A stretch of 64,000 nucleotides of DNA from Anticarsia gemmatalis (GCF_050436995.1 NC_134756.1:1-64000); one strand, 5' to 3'. Positions 11,601-23,389 are shown, counted from the first letter of the stretch. The notes: generated by a model from the letters alone, not told the origin. A program made the numbers and translations.

Positions 11601-12470
11601 CGCGGAAAACAGCGACAATCGGAAGAAACCGCTCCACCGCTGGCAATATTAAATCGCACTATCATTACGTTTTATGCCTTAGCTGGGCAAACCTATGCTT
11701 TGGAGATTTTTAACCGAAATTTGATTATTATGCTACTTACGTTATTCTAATCACTCTAATCAGTTGAGGTTATAATCTTTCTTTCTCTCTTTCTACTATG
11801 CCATAGTAAAATGAATGGGTTTAGATAGAGGCTATTTTTTTTATTTCTTAATTTCGTTGTAAATTTGATTCTAACATTAGTTCGAGCGAGGCCACGCAAG
11901 GCGGCTAGTGTGCACGCAACAGTCCGCTCAAAGAATACTCCAAAAGCGGGTGTAGAGTGCGTGAAAGGGATCCTAAACAATTTCTTCAGAAATTGCCACT
12001 GCACGCCACTGAGGATATTGTTTACAAAGAATGACCGCACACAATATTATTGTGCATTTACATGAGGAAATTACTTATAATACCTAAGTACCTATATGTA
12101 GGCTGTGTATAAATAACACTTGCGTATTATAGACAACAGGACATAAAGGATAAAATGCCAGCTGTAACAGTTATTCTAAATCAGTTCCAGCGAAGTATCA
12201 AATGTTTGCTCTATAATTAATTATATGAAAGTAAGTAGGTATTTAGGTTCTCACTTCTCGCTTCGCTCGCTCCCGCCTTAGCCTTTTTACCTAACCTATC
12301 GATATTGAGCAGCGAGTTCAGTCGATTTTGCTAGCCTAGTTTTGATTGTAACATATGTGTATATAAATATACCTACCTAATATATTTATTCCACAATCGT
12401 CTCGTACTTACAGATACAATGATCTAAGTACCTACGACTCGTTTTCTAATCTCGGTCAATTTTAAATCCA
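11601..12470. other. Intergenic, no gene recognised
   Basis: AT-rich with short fragments of repetitive sequence. Near 12255-12300 is TTCGCTTCGCTCGCTCCCGCC followed by ACCTAACCTA, also found inside the MITE at 42704-43175. No convincing coding potential. Confidence 0.5.
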
Positions 12471-14450
12471 ATGTTGGGGAAATTTGCCGGTGGACAACGG
12501 CGCTTTGCTGCGCTTCGACGTGGAGTTGCGCGTGACGCAGGCGCAGGCGCAGGCGCGCAAATTTTGTAAGTAAAGTAGTGAACTTACTATCTGGATTTTG
12601 GAATTTAAGATAATAAACGGGTTTATTGTGAGGTGTTAGCAAGTGCAGTCACTCGTTCGAGTCACTTGCAGGGAGTAGTTCGCTCGGAGCAGCCATCTGT
12701 GGTCAGTGCGCGCGGCGGCGTGACCTCGCTGCAGGAGCTGCACCTCGACGACAACGCGCTCGGTGACACGTGTCCGCCCATCGACCGCGCACGTCTCTCA
12801 CACACTCATACAGACACACCCATCTTCATATTAAGTACTGCCTGACCCGTGCGGCTGCGCTCGCGTGAGTTTCATACTGTTATGCTTATTTATACGTTTG
12901 AGCAGACGAATTGCAAAGCACTGGATGCACCTACACATAAATATGCAAACAACTTTATTGTCATCTAATGGTTGCTTACAAAAGCGACCCGATGGGCACA
13001 CAATATGACACAGGCTCAGGCAGGCTTGATTTCCTGTGGTTACCTTCTTTTCTGCTCTCGTCTGCATCGATACCAGTTTACAGCGTAAAGCGGTTAACTA
13101 ACACTTGCATCCGCGATATACGATAAAATATAATACATTATTATAGATTGATATATTGCTTATCCGTCTGGATCTAGGCCAGACGGGTACAGAATATACC
13201 GATTGAATAGACAGACCTATCTGCGCTGGAACACTACACACGCGTAATAATGTTGAAGTACTTGCGATGGTTCGTCCGAAATCGTGTAAACCGTAAGAAG
13301 ACTTTTAAAAAAATCATCCTTTGTTTATTTTTAAAACTTATAAATGCATAGGACCACACAGTCTATTTCATAGCTATCCAATTTATTTTCATAATGTGTT
13401 ACGAACTATAAAGCCATTCGTTAGTTGCGGCGAACAAACGAAATTGCTTGGTTTGCCATCTAGGATTTCCTGGAGAGAGTTGCGTTATGCAAAAATCTTG
13501 TGATGAAAAATCTCAAATATATACATCGTCTATGTTTGAAAGTTTATAAATGAATTGCCTGTTTTATTGCTCTTCATTATTTTTTCCAATAAAGCAATCA
13601 AAACAAATTAATTAGGCAAAAAATGCTGTGTTGCGGATTTCCATCCATCGGATTGCCATCTATTGGTTGGTGCGAACAACAGTAGTTGGTGCGAGGTTAT
13701 TCCGCTCTGTCTGCGCTGGGCCTATTGCGAATGTTGTGAAATGGATTGCAACGCCATCTATGGTCTCTTTAGGGAAACGTAGGTTCGAACGATTTCTACT
13801 TATTTTCTTAAATTTTCTAGAAATCTATGCGATAAAAAGTATCCTATAAGTTGCTCCACTACTTATTCTACGTCTATATCAAATTCCAGTGCATTCTATT
13901 CGGTAGTTTTTACGTGACGCGGTAACATCCAGACGGACGACAGACAGGCAGACAGAAAAAAAATTATAAATCACAGATTCGGAGTAACTGTTTCTTAACA
14001 TCCCCCATTGGTTTATTTTTAAATAAGTATATATTCAATGTACAGAATTGACATCTCTACAGATTTATTATAAGTACCTAAGCATAACTATAGATTTATA
14101 GGATTGAAAGAAAACTTCTACATTATCATTTGGGATTACGTGTTTGATAACAAAGTGTATCATATTGATGGCACTTCTCCGCTGCGAGGTCTATTTCGAG
14201 TGGTCGAGCTGCATCTGTCGCGACTGGCGCCAGGGCATGTCGTCCCTCGCGCGGCTCGAGCTCGGCGCCACCCGCCTCACGCGGCTCACGGAACAGTTCT
14301 CCGCCCCGCACCCTTCCCGCAGTACGCGGGGCTGGAGTTTCACGCGAGGCCCGTGATCCACGTCGACCTCACCGGCAACAACGTGACGCGGCTCGCGCAC
14401 GACCCCGCAGACTACTCGCGGCTGGTGGCGTCCGTTGCATCATTTTTGAA
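12471..14450 (+). pseudogene. Leucine-rich-repeat gene remnants, interrupted
   Basis: Three GC-rich patches read as LRR protein. Around 12490-12570 is a patch with LPVDNGALLRFDVELRVTQ. Around 12705-12765 is TSLQELHLDDNALGD, a textbook LRR (LxxLxLxxN). Around 14233-14440 are SLARLELGATRLTRL and then, in another frame, VIHVDLTGNNVTRLAHDP. The last two need a frameshift near 14318 and no short intron explains it. A 1.25-kb Helitron-like repeat separates the second and third patches; it could lie in an intron. I could not assemble one open reading frame, so I call this a broken gene, possibly from a Toll-like or other LRR receptor. A diverged functional gene with misjudged splice sites remains possible. 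Confidence 0.4.
12842..14094 (-). mobile_element. 1.25-kb dispersed Helitron-like element
   Basis: Left end CTGACCCGTGCGGCTGCGCTC and right end ...TTATAAGTACCTAAGC...TATAGA are shared, with the whole body, by the element at 62373-63810. In reverse orientation it reads TCTATA...GGGTCAG, the end pattern of the other Helitron-like repeats here, but the terminal CTAG is lost in this copy. It contains a short (CAGA)n near 13940. No transposase or Rep coding is visible. Confidence 0.6.
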
Positions 14451-15977
14451 ACGCTCACGTAAACTTACATAATTTTTCAAACGCTTCTGCTGACGTTCGC
14501 GTACCTGCTATGTAGCATGTAGCATACCGAAGATACGACTGAAACCGCATAAACCACAATTTTTTCTTTCTGTCATTCCAGGTTAACGTTTTATAAACTT
14601 ATAAATGCATAGTTTGTTATATGCTATTTACATTACACAAATTAAATGAGAGAGTGTCCATGTGTGAGTGTATGGGTGTATATGCAGGAGTGTTAGTAAT
14701 TAGTCGCAGATAGTGTGACAGTATCAGCACTATCAGCGGTGGCCACTCCATCACGCGCCCGCGCCGCTGATTACTATCAATCGCTAAATTGTAATAATTA
14801 AATACATGAACAGATAAATTATCGATATTTGTCCATCCTTGTCATTGGAATGTAATCGAGGCGTGACGTCACGCTCGCCTCGCCACACTGTCCACACAGC
14901 CCACACGCTCCGCACAGAGCATCATTGTCCATTGGACTAGGGTCCTACTTGTAGTTGGCTCGATCATATTGCTGGCAAGCGGCAGTGTATGAGACCACGA
15001 CGTGTCGGGTTCGCTTCCGCAGCACAGCGAGCCCGCAGTTTCAAGTGTGGTCAGAGAGTGGTGGAGGCGGAGGCGAGCAGTCGCGGCGGACTGCGTCAAG
15101 CCCTCACCACTTGACGTGCTATACGAATTCATGATCACATTTTATATGCTGTCAAGTATTATATATATTATGGCTCGACAAACCATCAGCGGTGTATAAT
15201 GGGGTGGAATGGATTCAGACGGATGCAAGCTTCCACGACGCGCTGAACGACGGAGGGGGAAGGCATTAGGGGGAATCACTCGCTGGAGTCTGGTTCGAGT
15301 CTTTTCGAGCAATGTCTCTTTGATGAAGCTCTATGTTAAATAATGTACTTGTGAAGCTATGTCCAGTGCAAAGCAGCGGGATGCATGTGCGGTCTGCCTC
15401 AGGTTAAGTACAGCATGTTTTACATGAAATAAAGAAGCATCTAGTGTATTTCCGTCGTGCTGTTTTGAAGTAAAAAGTCAGCGCGATCGCAGATTACGAG
15501 GCGATTATGTGAGATAGTGCGCTGCGGTATCAGGCTGTATCAGGCTTCGTTCACAAGGCATTGTCCTGCTCGGTTTTTGTGTTCCGGGTGTTCATATGGT
15601 CAATTTTCACTCGTGTAAAAACGAATAGCCGCAGTGTCAACACAGTTGTCACAGTACCAAGTACACGTCATTGTAAGTGTTTGATGGATCCGCGCTTGGT
15701 TTTGGGGATAACGTGTGTGTGCACATTTGAAAAATTATGAAATCTTAAAACGATGAAATTATGATTCGCTTGATTTGATTTGCTTGACCAGTCCGTTGAG
15801 TATGCGTTAACGTATAAACGGTACACGTTTTTTTGCAGTAGGTACCTGGTACAATCGTCGTGTGAATGGATCTATTTGGTCACAATTTATACGTAAAGTC
15901 GTGTTCTGGTAAAATGCGTGCAGGACAATGCCGTGTGAACGAAGCCTCACGGTACAGGTGTAGTTGTGGCAGCGTGT
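14451..15977. other. Intergenic; possible terminal exon fragment at 15198-15268
   Basis: No gene is recognised in most of this stretch. At about 15198-15268 a short open segment reads EWIQTDASFHDALNDGGG and ends at a stop; AATAAA follows at about 15428. It could be a last exon of the broken upstream LRR gene, but it is too short to decide. The rest is ordinary AT-rich sequence with some CpG-rich patches. Confidence 0.3.
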
Positions 15978-16057
15978 CGAGTGTGTTGTGTGTGTTGTGT
16001 GTGTTGTGTGTGTTGTCACTGATAGCACTGATAGCAGTGATAGCAGTGATAGCGCGT
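15978..16057. repeat. Microsatellites (TGTGTTG)n and (ATAGCAGTG)n
   Basis: Short adjacent tandem arrays of GTGTTGT-type and GATAGCACT/GATAGCAGT-type units. The open frames across them are low complexity. Confidence 0.8.
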
Positions 16058-16439
16058 GATGGATGGCTCATTAGCGTTGCATTAGCGGCCTACAACTGGT
16101 TCACGTTCCGGCTTTGCGATGATATCTACTACTCGCTTTGGAATTCCCAACTTGTAACATTAACAACAGATAACTGCAAATTACTCGTATCTGGAAATTA
16201 AATCACAATACAGATAAACGGTTTAGAGTTGTTTTTAAACATTTATGTGCACTGTGGCACTGTGGTGTCGCGTGGCACACACGTTAACATATGAGACATA
16301 AGTCTTGTACACCAGTCCATACAGAATAACAGTCAGGCAGTAAACGTATCACGTATCATGTTACTATAGAGGTAAATATACTTAAGAAATGCAGAACCGC
16401 GTTCATTGCGTCATATGGAGGAATAGTATGATAAAAGAC

Positions 16440-16609
16440 CATTTCCTCTTCTTTTTTTTTAAAGACAAATCCCGCATTAAGAATTGCAACAAATTGAACA
16501 ATTTATTATTGATGGATCGCACAAATTGTTCTTGTTGAAATCGAACGCACGACCTCCCGACGCAACGGTAGCGGCGTGGTGACCAAAACCACTGCGCCAC
16601 GGAGGTCAA
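16440..16609 (-). mobile_element. tRNA-headed SINE
   Basis: A T run at 16448-16459 is the poly(A) tail on minus. The head reads, on plus, ATCGAACGCACGACCTCCCG and then ACCACTGCGCCACGGAGG at 16588-16605. These are tRNA-like B- and A-box regions. It is the same family as 62696-62912 but shortened. 16058-16439 before it holds no recognised feature. Confidence 0.65.
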
Positions 16610-16639
16610 AATAGTAAAATAAATTGTGGTTTGAAAGAA

Positions 16640-16760
16640 AATTCAATGAAAATGATTGAGAAAAGGATGCTGAGATGGTTTGGTCGTGTAGAGAGAATGA
16701 ATGAATGTTATATCTGGGAAAACCGTGTTCTCAATAAAATAATACAATCAGCATGGGTTT
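16640..16760 (+). pseudogene. Reverse-transcriptase C-terminal fragment
   Basis: A short open stretch reads KRMLRWFGRVERMNE, the phrase found near the end of non-LTR reverse transcriptase proteins of RTE/craniofacial-like families. Nothing else of the protein is present, so it is a relic. Confidence 0.55.
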
Positions 16761-16828
16761 GTGTGAGGTACACGTATATTATGTAGCGATATTGGCGATG
16801 AAGTCGTCGTGGGGGCGGGCCGGTGGGC

Positions 16829-18279
16829 TCAGATCCGAGCCTGTATCCATGAGGCGAAGGAGGTGACCCGCGCGAACCCGGCCGGCCAGCCCACCTGGCA
16901 CCCGCGCGACGAGCCGAACGACGTCACTCCGATCTGAAACACCACCCAGCGTCAGAGCGACCTCGACACAGCCTCATTAGTGACGCACACCACCGTGATT
17001 GTATCACAGTGACACAGTAACTGTTCCGCATATTCACCTCACGAACATCATCTATGAATGCAACGATGCTAGCACTTGTAGACGATGGCAGGACGGAATT
17101 ATGTATATACACGTTCGTGTCGCTCGTTAATCACCTGTCGATGTGGGCTCGATTCCCGTGCGCAACAAATATTTAGGCACAGTTATGTAGATACAAAATA
17201 TGTGCATTTCTCAGGTTGCAAGAGTAAAATCGTTCAGTAGATAAGGTAAGCGGAGTGGGAGACGTACGAGCACGCGCTGGCCGCCGCTGGTGACGACGAG
17301 CGGGCCGCCGGAGTCGCCGCCGCACGTGCCCACGCCGCCCGCGCCGCTCGTGCACAGCGTCGAGCCCACCACGATGTTGCCGAAGAACTGCTGGCACGCG
17401 CTGTTCGTCAGCACTTGCAGCGACACGTGGCTCTGCACCTGGTTCGTCGAGATGCCCGCACCTGTACCACAATCACGCTACAGATCAACGATCGACAACG
17501 CGTCGCAACCACTCCACAGTGCCACGCAAAACTTAGGCTTTCAGAATAAAGAGAGGAAGAGCTGACTGTCACTAGTTCTGCCGTAGCCAGCGGCCTGCGC
17601 CCAGGTGCCCGCGAAGTTGCTGCTGAGCAGCGAGCCGCCGGGCAGCGCCACCGCCTGGATCACGTCTGTAAAGAGTATTTAAAATGTAATAAAATGCTCC
17701 GAGCGGGGAAGGCGGGATAAGGTAGCGAGCAGGAGCGACACTCACTGGTGTAGGCGACGTGGTCGAAGGCGACGATGGCGACGTCGTTGGCGAGCGTGTT
17801 GGAGTTGTAGGAGGCGTGCACCTCCACGCGGCTGGTGGCGACGCGCGTGCCGCCGGAGAAGAGGCGCGCCGAGCCGAACACCATGGTGAACTGGCGCGCC
17901 TGGTTGCGCCCGTCGCGCCAGCAGTGCGCCGCCGTCACGGCGCGCGTGTTGCGCACCATCGACGAGCCGCACACCGACGTGCCGCCCGACGTCAGCGTGA
18001 TCACCATGCCCACCTGCCGCCACCGACACGTTGTGTAATGTCCATGGTACAGGTTAAGCGACCGTCCGAAAAACGTTAAGGGCTTACCAAGAACGGATAC
18101 GCGCCGAGGGCGGCGGCGGAGCCACCGACGATCCTGCTGCCGTCGAAGTCGTGCGCCTGCTCGGCTCGTTTGATGCGCGCCGCCTCCGCGATGCCCACGT
18201 TCTCGTGGTAGTACAACTGGATCGGCTCCTCGGCCAGCGCCAGCGCCGCCAGCGCGATCACTATCGACAAGCTCTTCAT
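16829..18279 (-). CDS. Chymotrypsin-like serine protease A, secreted
   Basis: Exons on minus: 18088-18279, 17746-18013, 17573-17665, 17268-17461 and 16829-16933, giving 283 residues. Signal peptide MKSLSIVIALAALALA, propeptide, then the activation site SR|IVGG (about residue 49/50). The triad is His in TAAHCW, Asp in NDVAIV and Ser in GDSGGP. The position six before Ser (chymotrypsin 189) is Gly, followed by Thr-Cys, which indicates chymotrypsin- or elastase-like and not trypsin specificity. The C-terminus SFGSSRGC...PAGFARVTSF is intact. The donor of exon 3 (GTGACA) is weak but matches the phase in all paralogues. It is probably a secreted midgut digestive protease by family knowledge. GC3 is higher than in genes B-D. 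It is divergently oriented to gene B. Confidence 0.88.
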
Positions 18280-18328
18280 GTTTGTTTGTTAACCGCCAGT
18301 GTTTGCGGTCGAAGCGGATTCGAGGCGG

Positions 18329-18373
18329 TTTATATTCTATGGGATTCAATGCCACCATATTATTATCTTATCA
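18329..18373 (-). promoter_or_regulatory. Gene A promoter: TATA box and GATA site
   Basis: On minus ATATAAA at 18329-18335 lies about 50 bases before the ATG. TGATAAGATAAT at about 18361-18373 lies further upstream. The same pair, GATAAGATA then TATATAA, precedes genes B and D, with a variant at C. GATA factors drive many insect midgut genes; that role here is inferred. Confidence 0.6.
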
Positions 18374-18493
18374 TAACAATAATTATGAAATTTGACAAGA
18401 GCGCGATGGCCCTGGTGAGACCATGACTGAAGTCCGGTTATCGGGACCACGTCGCTTGTTAGACCTTGTGTGTATGTGTGGACTGCGTACTCT

Positions 18494-18543
18494 GCCCATA
18501 GTTCGGCATTCAGGGATGCATCCCTGAATGCCGAACTATGGGC
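18494..18543. other. Perfect 50-bp palindrome
   Basis: The 25 bases beginning GCCCATAGTTCGGCATTCAG are followed without spacer by their exact reverse complement, centred at 18518/18519. It lies 215 bp upstream of the gene A start codon. Spacerless perfect palindromes of this size are unstable, so it is either very young, an active cruciform, or an assembly or sequencing fold-back artefact. Confidence 0.9.
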
Positions 18544-19349
18544 TCTTGACTTCGAGAAATGATTCACGAATAAAATGTATTAACAGGAACTTTCACGCTT
18601 CCAGTAGTAAAATGAAGGAGCTCATCATCGAATGCACTTTCGTCATCCATCTAAATCTCTCTAGGAAAAGATTTTCCAAATACACTACAATTCGTATTCT
18701 TTTATTACTATTAATAAAAAGTAGAGAAAAACATATAAGTAGGACTATTTGTCTATTTGATAATAGCGAAACGTGGAACTATTTGGCACACTCTGGTTCG
18801 GGTCACGGGTCTCTTACACCTTCGGGTAACACAAGCGTGATTAAAATAAAATAAAAAAATAAAATAAAATAAGAAAAGAGTCGCAGATGCGAAGATGTAG
18901 ATTATACCTTACCTTACTTACAAATGTTTCATTTGTTAACAAAGTGTGAGAATCTTGAGTCGCGTTAATTGCCATGATTTCATGAACACGTTACGATAAC
19001 CTCATAAACAAAGGCCATTAAGTAACAACATGAAAGCTTACCAAATGGTTGCAGTTTCAATACGAACTGTCTACATCGAAGCCGGTAAGAATCTTGTATT
19101 TTGAAAAAATCAATAATATACACACGTTTCAGTATTAATTTCGCAAAAATGTTGTTTCTTTAGAGGGGTGAATTTGAACAATATCGTGAGTGGACGCTGT
19201 GGTCGAGACCGCTCCATACTGTGAGTGGTTCAGCGCCTGCTCTCCACACGCGTCTGTGCGAGTCTAGCTCAAGTGTTCTGTAACGTAGGTATTCGGAATA
19301 CTTCATATCCTTACTATACTATTTACTTAATCCATACTATTATTATTAA
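18544..19349. other. Intergenic between divergent proteases, no gene recognised
   Basis: AT-rich, with an A-rich (AAAAT)n stretch near 18843-18876. No coding signal found. Confidence 0.5.
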
Positions 19350-19535
19350 CTAGCTGACCCGCGCAACTTCGCTTGCGTCACATAAGAGAGAATGGGTCAA
19401 GATTTTTCCTATAGCCTTCGTCGATAAATGGACTATCTAACACTGAAAGAATTTTTCAAATCGGACCAGTACTTAGTTCCTGAGATTAGCGCGTTCAAAC
19501 AAACAATCTCTTCAGCTTTATAATATTAGTATAGA
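19350..19535 (-). mobile_element. Non-autonomous Helitron-like repeat
   Basis: Plus strand starts CTAGCTGACCCGCGCAACTT and ends ...TATAATATTAGTATAGA, so on minus it is TCTATAC...GTCAGCTAG. It is preceded by A and followed by T, as expected for insertion between A and T without target duplication. The family identity is proven by the empty site described for 40893-41180. Confidence 0.8.
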
Positions 19536-19538
19536 TTA

Positions 19539-19748
19539 TCCATACTAATAATTACTTATTATAAATGCGAAAGTAACTCTGTCTGTCTGTTACTCAATCA
19601 CGCCTAAACTGCCGAACCAGTTTGCAGGAAATTTGATATCGAGATTTTTGATACCCGAAAAAGGACATAGGCTACTTTTTACTCCGGGAAAATGACGCAT
19701 TCCCATGGCAAAATTTACGTGGCGGACGAAGTGGCGGGTAAAACCTAG
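19539..19748 (+). mobile_element. Helitron-like repeat, GTCT type
   Basis: Starts TCCATACTAATAATTAC, has a short (GTCT)n, and ends ...GGGTAAAACCTAG|T. Almost directly abuts the opposite-strand Helitron that ends at 19535. Confidence 0.7.
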
Positions 19749-19774
19749 TAACAATATAAAATTATCAACTTACA

Positions 19775-19960
19775 AGGTTCAACCCATTGCAAAATAAAAT
19801 TGCATAATCACTTCAGTTTGTATATCAGCCTTGCCTTTCTTCCAACTATGTTGGAGTCGGCTTCTAGTCTCACCGGATGTAGCTGAATACCAGTATTTGT
19901 CATGCAGCGGTTGCCTATCGGACCTCCACAACACAGTAACCTGGGTCATAAAACGATATC
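19775..19960 (+). repeat. Dispersed repeat, 'TTGGAGTCGGCTTCTAG' family
   Basis: Contains TTTCTTCCAACTATGTTGGA and GTCGGCTTCTAGTCTCACCG. Near-identical copies are at 38420-38640 and, inverted, at 55590-55810; a diverged inverted piece is at 44360-44460. Probably a retroelement 3' end, widespread in Lepidoptera. Confidence 0.65.
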
Positions 19961-20004
19961 TTAGGTAAGACTGGTTGTCAGACTTTCAATTTGATTATTA
20001 ATAC

Positions 20005-20600
20005 TGACTGACTCACCGATCATCAAGTCTAAGGTACTTCTAGCAGACATAGAAGCTTCAAATTTGGAATTTTTATGGTTTGGTCTGGTTTCCTAATCAT
20101 GGGAAATCCTAAATATTTTCTAATTTCGGTCCAGTTTTCTAAATACAGCAACTGCAACAATAATTTTGTAATCCCATATAAATGTATAAGGTTACATTTG
20201 CAGTTAATGAATCATTATTACTGTAGAAAATATACCTACTATATGAGGCATAACTTAAGGGTGTTTAGTCCATGAAACTAAACAACATTGCCATAGGAAA
20301 ATATGTTGAATTATGAAAAAATAACGTCTTTCCATACAAATTGGACTTATGTTCGCTCTACATAAAGAAGTGAGATGCCATCAAAAACATTCTGTAAAAA
20401 CCCCTAGTCTCGCCGTAAAAAGTTGTGAGATCTATATAATACCAAGTCTATTAATCTATTTAGTCTCTACTTAAAGGACCTTCTGTCTTAAGTTATTACA
20501 TAAGTTATTATCATGTCAATATTAACAAATAAATATTTTACGTTTAAAACATATAGTACGACTTGGTAATCGCATGAAAACACAAATTCGCCAATAAAAT
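20005..20600 (+). repeat. Dispersed 0.6-kb repeat, copy 1
   Basis: Starts near ACTGACTGACTCACCGATCA and runs in register with 43545-44160 (shared phrases include GTCCAGTTTTCTAAAT and CTTTCCATACAAATTGGACT). Non-coding in both copies. 20601-21179 downstream is unremarkable except for a CpG-rich patch at about 20780-20850. Confidence 0.65.
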
Positions 20601-21179
20601 TTCAGGAGCATTTACTTCTTTAAGATACTCACCTCAATCATCATATTCGGGAGGACTCTAGTGAGGCTTCGGTTGTTGGCCCGTCGTGCTGTGTATTGTG
20701 TATTGTGATACATACTAATAATCAAATCATGCGATGGCCAGGTCGATCTATTTGTTTTATGTACTATTGACTTATTGGGTGGTAAACGTCACTTATTAGT
20801 GGCAACCACCACCCCGCGGCCCCGGTGGCAAGCTCAGAGGTGGCAGATGGCCGATGGGAATAAATGATTTTGTCTAGCACGTGTCGACATATTGAAAACT
20901 AGTGTTGAGAAATAAATCATTTGATTGAATGCCATGTCTCCTCGCCATTACTTTATCATCGTACGCATTTTTGCACAATCTTATTGTGTTGCTTTTAGGA
21001 TCAAATTCCGAGAAGCAATTGCAACGACTAGCTAACGAAGAACAGCACAGAACAGTGACCATTATTTAACAAAACATGTTCTTTGACATATTGATTGATT
21101 GAACGTTAATTATCTGATGGACAAATAACAAACAATTATCAAAGTTGATTTAAACTTGCAAATGTCGCTTAATCTCGGG

Positions 21180-21208
21180 TGATAAGATAGATGCAGTCTA
21201 ATATATAA
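21180..21208 (+). promoter_or_regulatory. Gene B promoter: GATA site and TATA box
   Basis: TGATAAGATA at 21180-21189 and TATATAA at 21202-21208, 49 bases before the ATG. The following 5' UTR (CACAGCACAACTAGTAGACA) is the same as in genes C and D. Confidence 0.7.
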
Positions 21209-21256
21209 GTTGTGGATGCGAAGGAACCTGTACCACAGCACAACTAGTAGACAAAG

Positions 21257-22608
21257 ATGAAGAGCTTGTTGATCGTGTTCGCACTCGCGGCGCTGGCGCT
21301 GGCCTATGAGCCGATAGAGAACAATTACCACGAGAATGTGGGCATCCCGGAGGCGGCACGCATCATGCAAGCCGAGCAGGCCATGGACTTCGACGGCAGC
21401 AGGATTGTCGGCGGCTCCGCGGCGAATGCTGGCGCCCACCCTCATCTGGTATGTGAATCTATATCTTAGCATCTCATTCACGCTCGCGCTTAATATTGTT
21501 TATATTATAATTTGCTTACATTTTTTTAGTTGATTTTGGAGTTGCAAAAGTTTTTAAAATGATATATAGCTATACAATTACACGAGTCAGTTTGTCATGT
21601 ATTGTGCGTCCACAGGGAGGACTAGTGGTCACGTTGACCAACGGCGGCACTTCCGTGTGCGGCTCGTCTCTGCTGACCAACACACGCTCCGTGACCGCTG
21701 CTCACTGCTGGAGGGACCAGCGTAACCAGGCGCGTCAGTTCGTGGTGGTGCACGGCTCAAACCGTCTGTTCTCCGGCGGAGTGCGCACCACCACCTCCAG
21801 TGTGACCGTGCACGGCAGCTACAACCCGGTCAACCTCAACAACGATGTCGCCATCATCAACCACAACTGGGTCGGCTACAACAGTCAGTATCGCAGCAGC
21901 ACTGTGTCCGCGATATGCTTCTCTCGTGTCTCGCTCTCACTTACTAACGCTTGTGGTTCGCTACAGACGTGATCCGTAACATCGCTCTGGCCAGCGGCAG
22001 CGCCAACTACGTCGGCACGTGGGCGCACGCCGCCGGCTTCGGTAGAACTGCAGATGGTGAGATATTTACTACTACTCTGTCACTTACAATGCGGGCTGTC
22101 TATTGATACAACATCGACCATAAAACATCATTATTATGAGAGCACTTAACTCGTGTGGCAGTTAGCGCGGCAACATAGCTTCTCGATTTTATAATTATAA
22201 AGGTGCATATGATCAGGAGCTGCGGGTGCAATCACTAACAACCAAGCCAAGAGGCAAGTGAGGCTGCAAGTGATCACCAACGCCGTGTGCCAGCAGACCT
22301 ACGGCAGCGGCAACGTGATCGCCTCCACCCTGTGTACCAGCGGCGCCGGTGGAGTCAGCACTTGCGGCGGAGACTCCGGCGGTCCTCTCGCCACCTCTGC
22401 CACCGGTGGTATTTTGGTAATGACACTCATGACATATAAGAGTTTATTGTATTAGGGAACATGATTCGTTACGTTGTATTATAATACAATTGTTTGTACA
22501 CAGATTGGTATCACGTCGTTCGGCTCGACGCGCGGGTGCCAGGTCGGTCTGCCGGCAGGGTTCGCCCGAGTGACGTCATTCAACGCCTGGATCCGAGCCA
22601 GGCTGTAA
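21257..22608 (+). CDS. Chymotrypsin-like serine protease B, secreted
   Basis: Exons 21257-21448, 21616-21883, 21967-22056, 22217-22416 and 22504-22608, giving 284 residues. Signal peptide MKSLLIVFALAALALA, activation site SR|IVGG, and triad in TAAHCW, NDVAII and GDSGGP. Position 189 is Ser, as in vertebrate chymotrypsin, where its paralogues A, C and D have Gly. Exon 4 is 30 bases longer than in C and D (extra residues around GAITNNQA and ATSATGG). Exon 1 is nucleotide-identical to genes C and D up to codon 59, then differs (AHPHL against AYPFL), while exons 2-5 are clearly diverged. Gene B probably acts as a secreted digestive enzyme. The splice borders are consistent with all paralogues. 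Confidence 0.9.
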
Positions 22609-22879
22609 CACTCTCTAGAGAACGCCACCACCCTCTCACCGCACTGGCCCTCCTTGTTAATATACTCCTTGATAACATTTATTCTGTTTTATTCTACCAC
22701 TCTTCAGTACCTCGTCGACATAGTTCATGGCTTATAAAGTAACTATCTTATGTCCTCCTTACCATTAGGGGCGGCATTCTGAATTGTTTCACATTATAAC
22801 AATGTTTTATTTTTACTACATTATTTTCTTTACTCTAAAGAAGAAACATCCCAAATACATTATAATTTTAAAAGTCCAG

Positions 22880-23110
22880 AACAAAAAGTCCAAGTTTTTT
22901 AGACCTGATCTTAATTCGCTGGATTATGATTTATGGTCAGTTTTAGAGAGTACAGCTTGCTCTAAACGCCATAATAATTTAGAGGCCCTAAAACAATCCA
23001 TACGATTGGCAGTGAAGAATTTCCCCATGGAAAGAGTGCGTGCTTCTGTTGATAACTGGCCTCAATGTTCAAAGGACTGTATTGCAGTCAATGTAGACCA
23101 CTTCGAATAA
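22880..23110 (+). pseudogene. Mariner-type transposase C-terminal fragment
   Basis: The open stretch reads RPDLNSLDYDLWSVLESTAC and ends WPQCSKDCIAVNVDHFE. This matches the C-terminus of mariner-family transposases (PDLNPxDYxxW, then WPxRLxxCIxxxGxHFE). The N-terminal domains are absent. 22609-22879 between gene B and this relic holds no feature. Confidence 0.7.
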
Positions 23111-23389
23111 GCTTTTTATATGTATTTTTAGCTGTTTTATATTTATGTATTAAACTAACACACTGTAAAAGTAAGGTAGGTGAGGCATTTAACGCCCTAT
23201 GTGTAATAACGCCCGAATGCCAATAATCGGAGACAATGCCGCGCGAGTTACGTTACACTTCACACACGCATAGAATATAAACGGAATAGGAACGCACGCC
23301 ATCTCGCCATCTCGCCATCGAGTACTCAGGTGCGAACCTCACCAAAAGGACGCCGGCAATGCACATATTTTATTAACCTTTATTTCATA

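Noticed and set aside
21110..21481. Minus-strand frame with HDACRLRDAHILVVIVLY, repeated in genes C and D
   Set aside because: Antisense of protease exon 1; it repeats only because exon 1 is identical in these genes.
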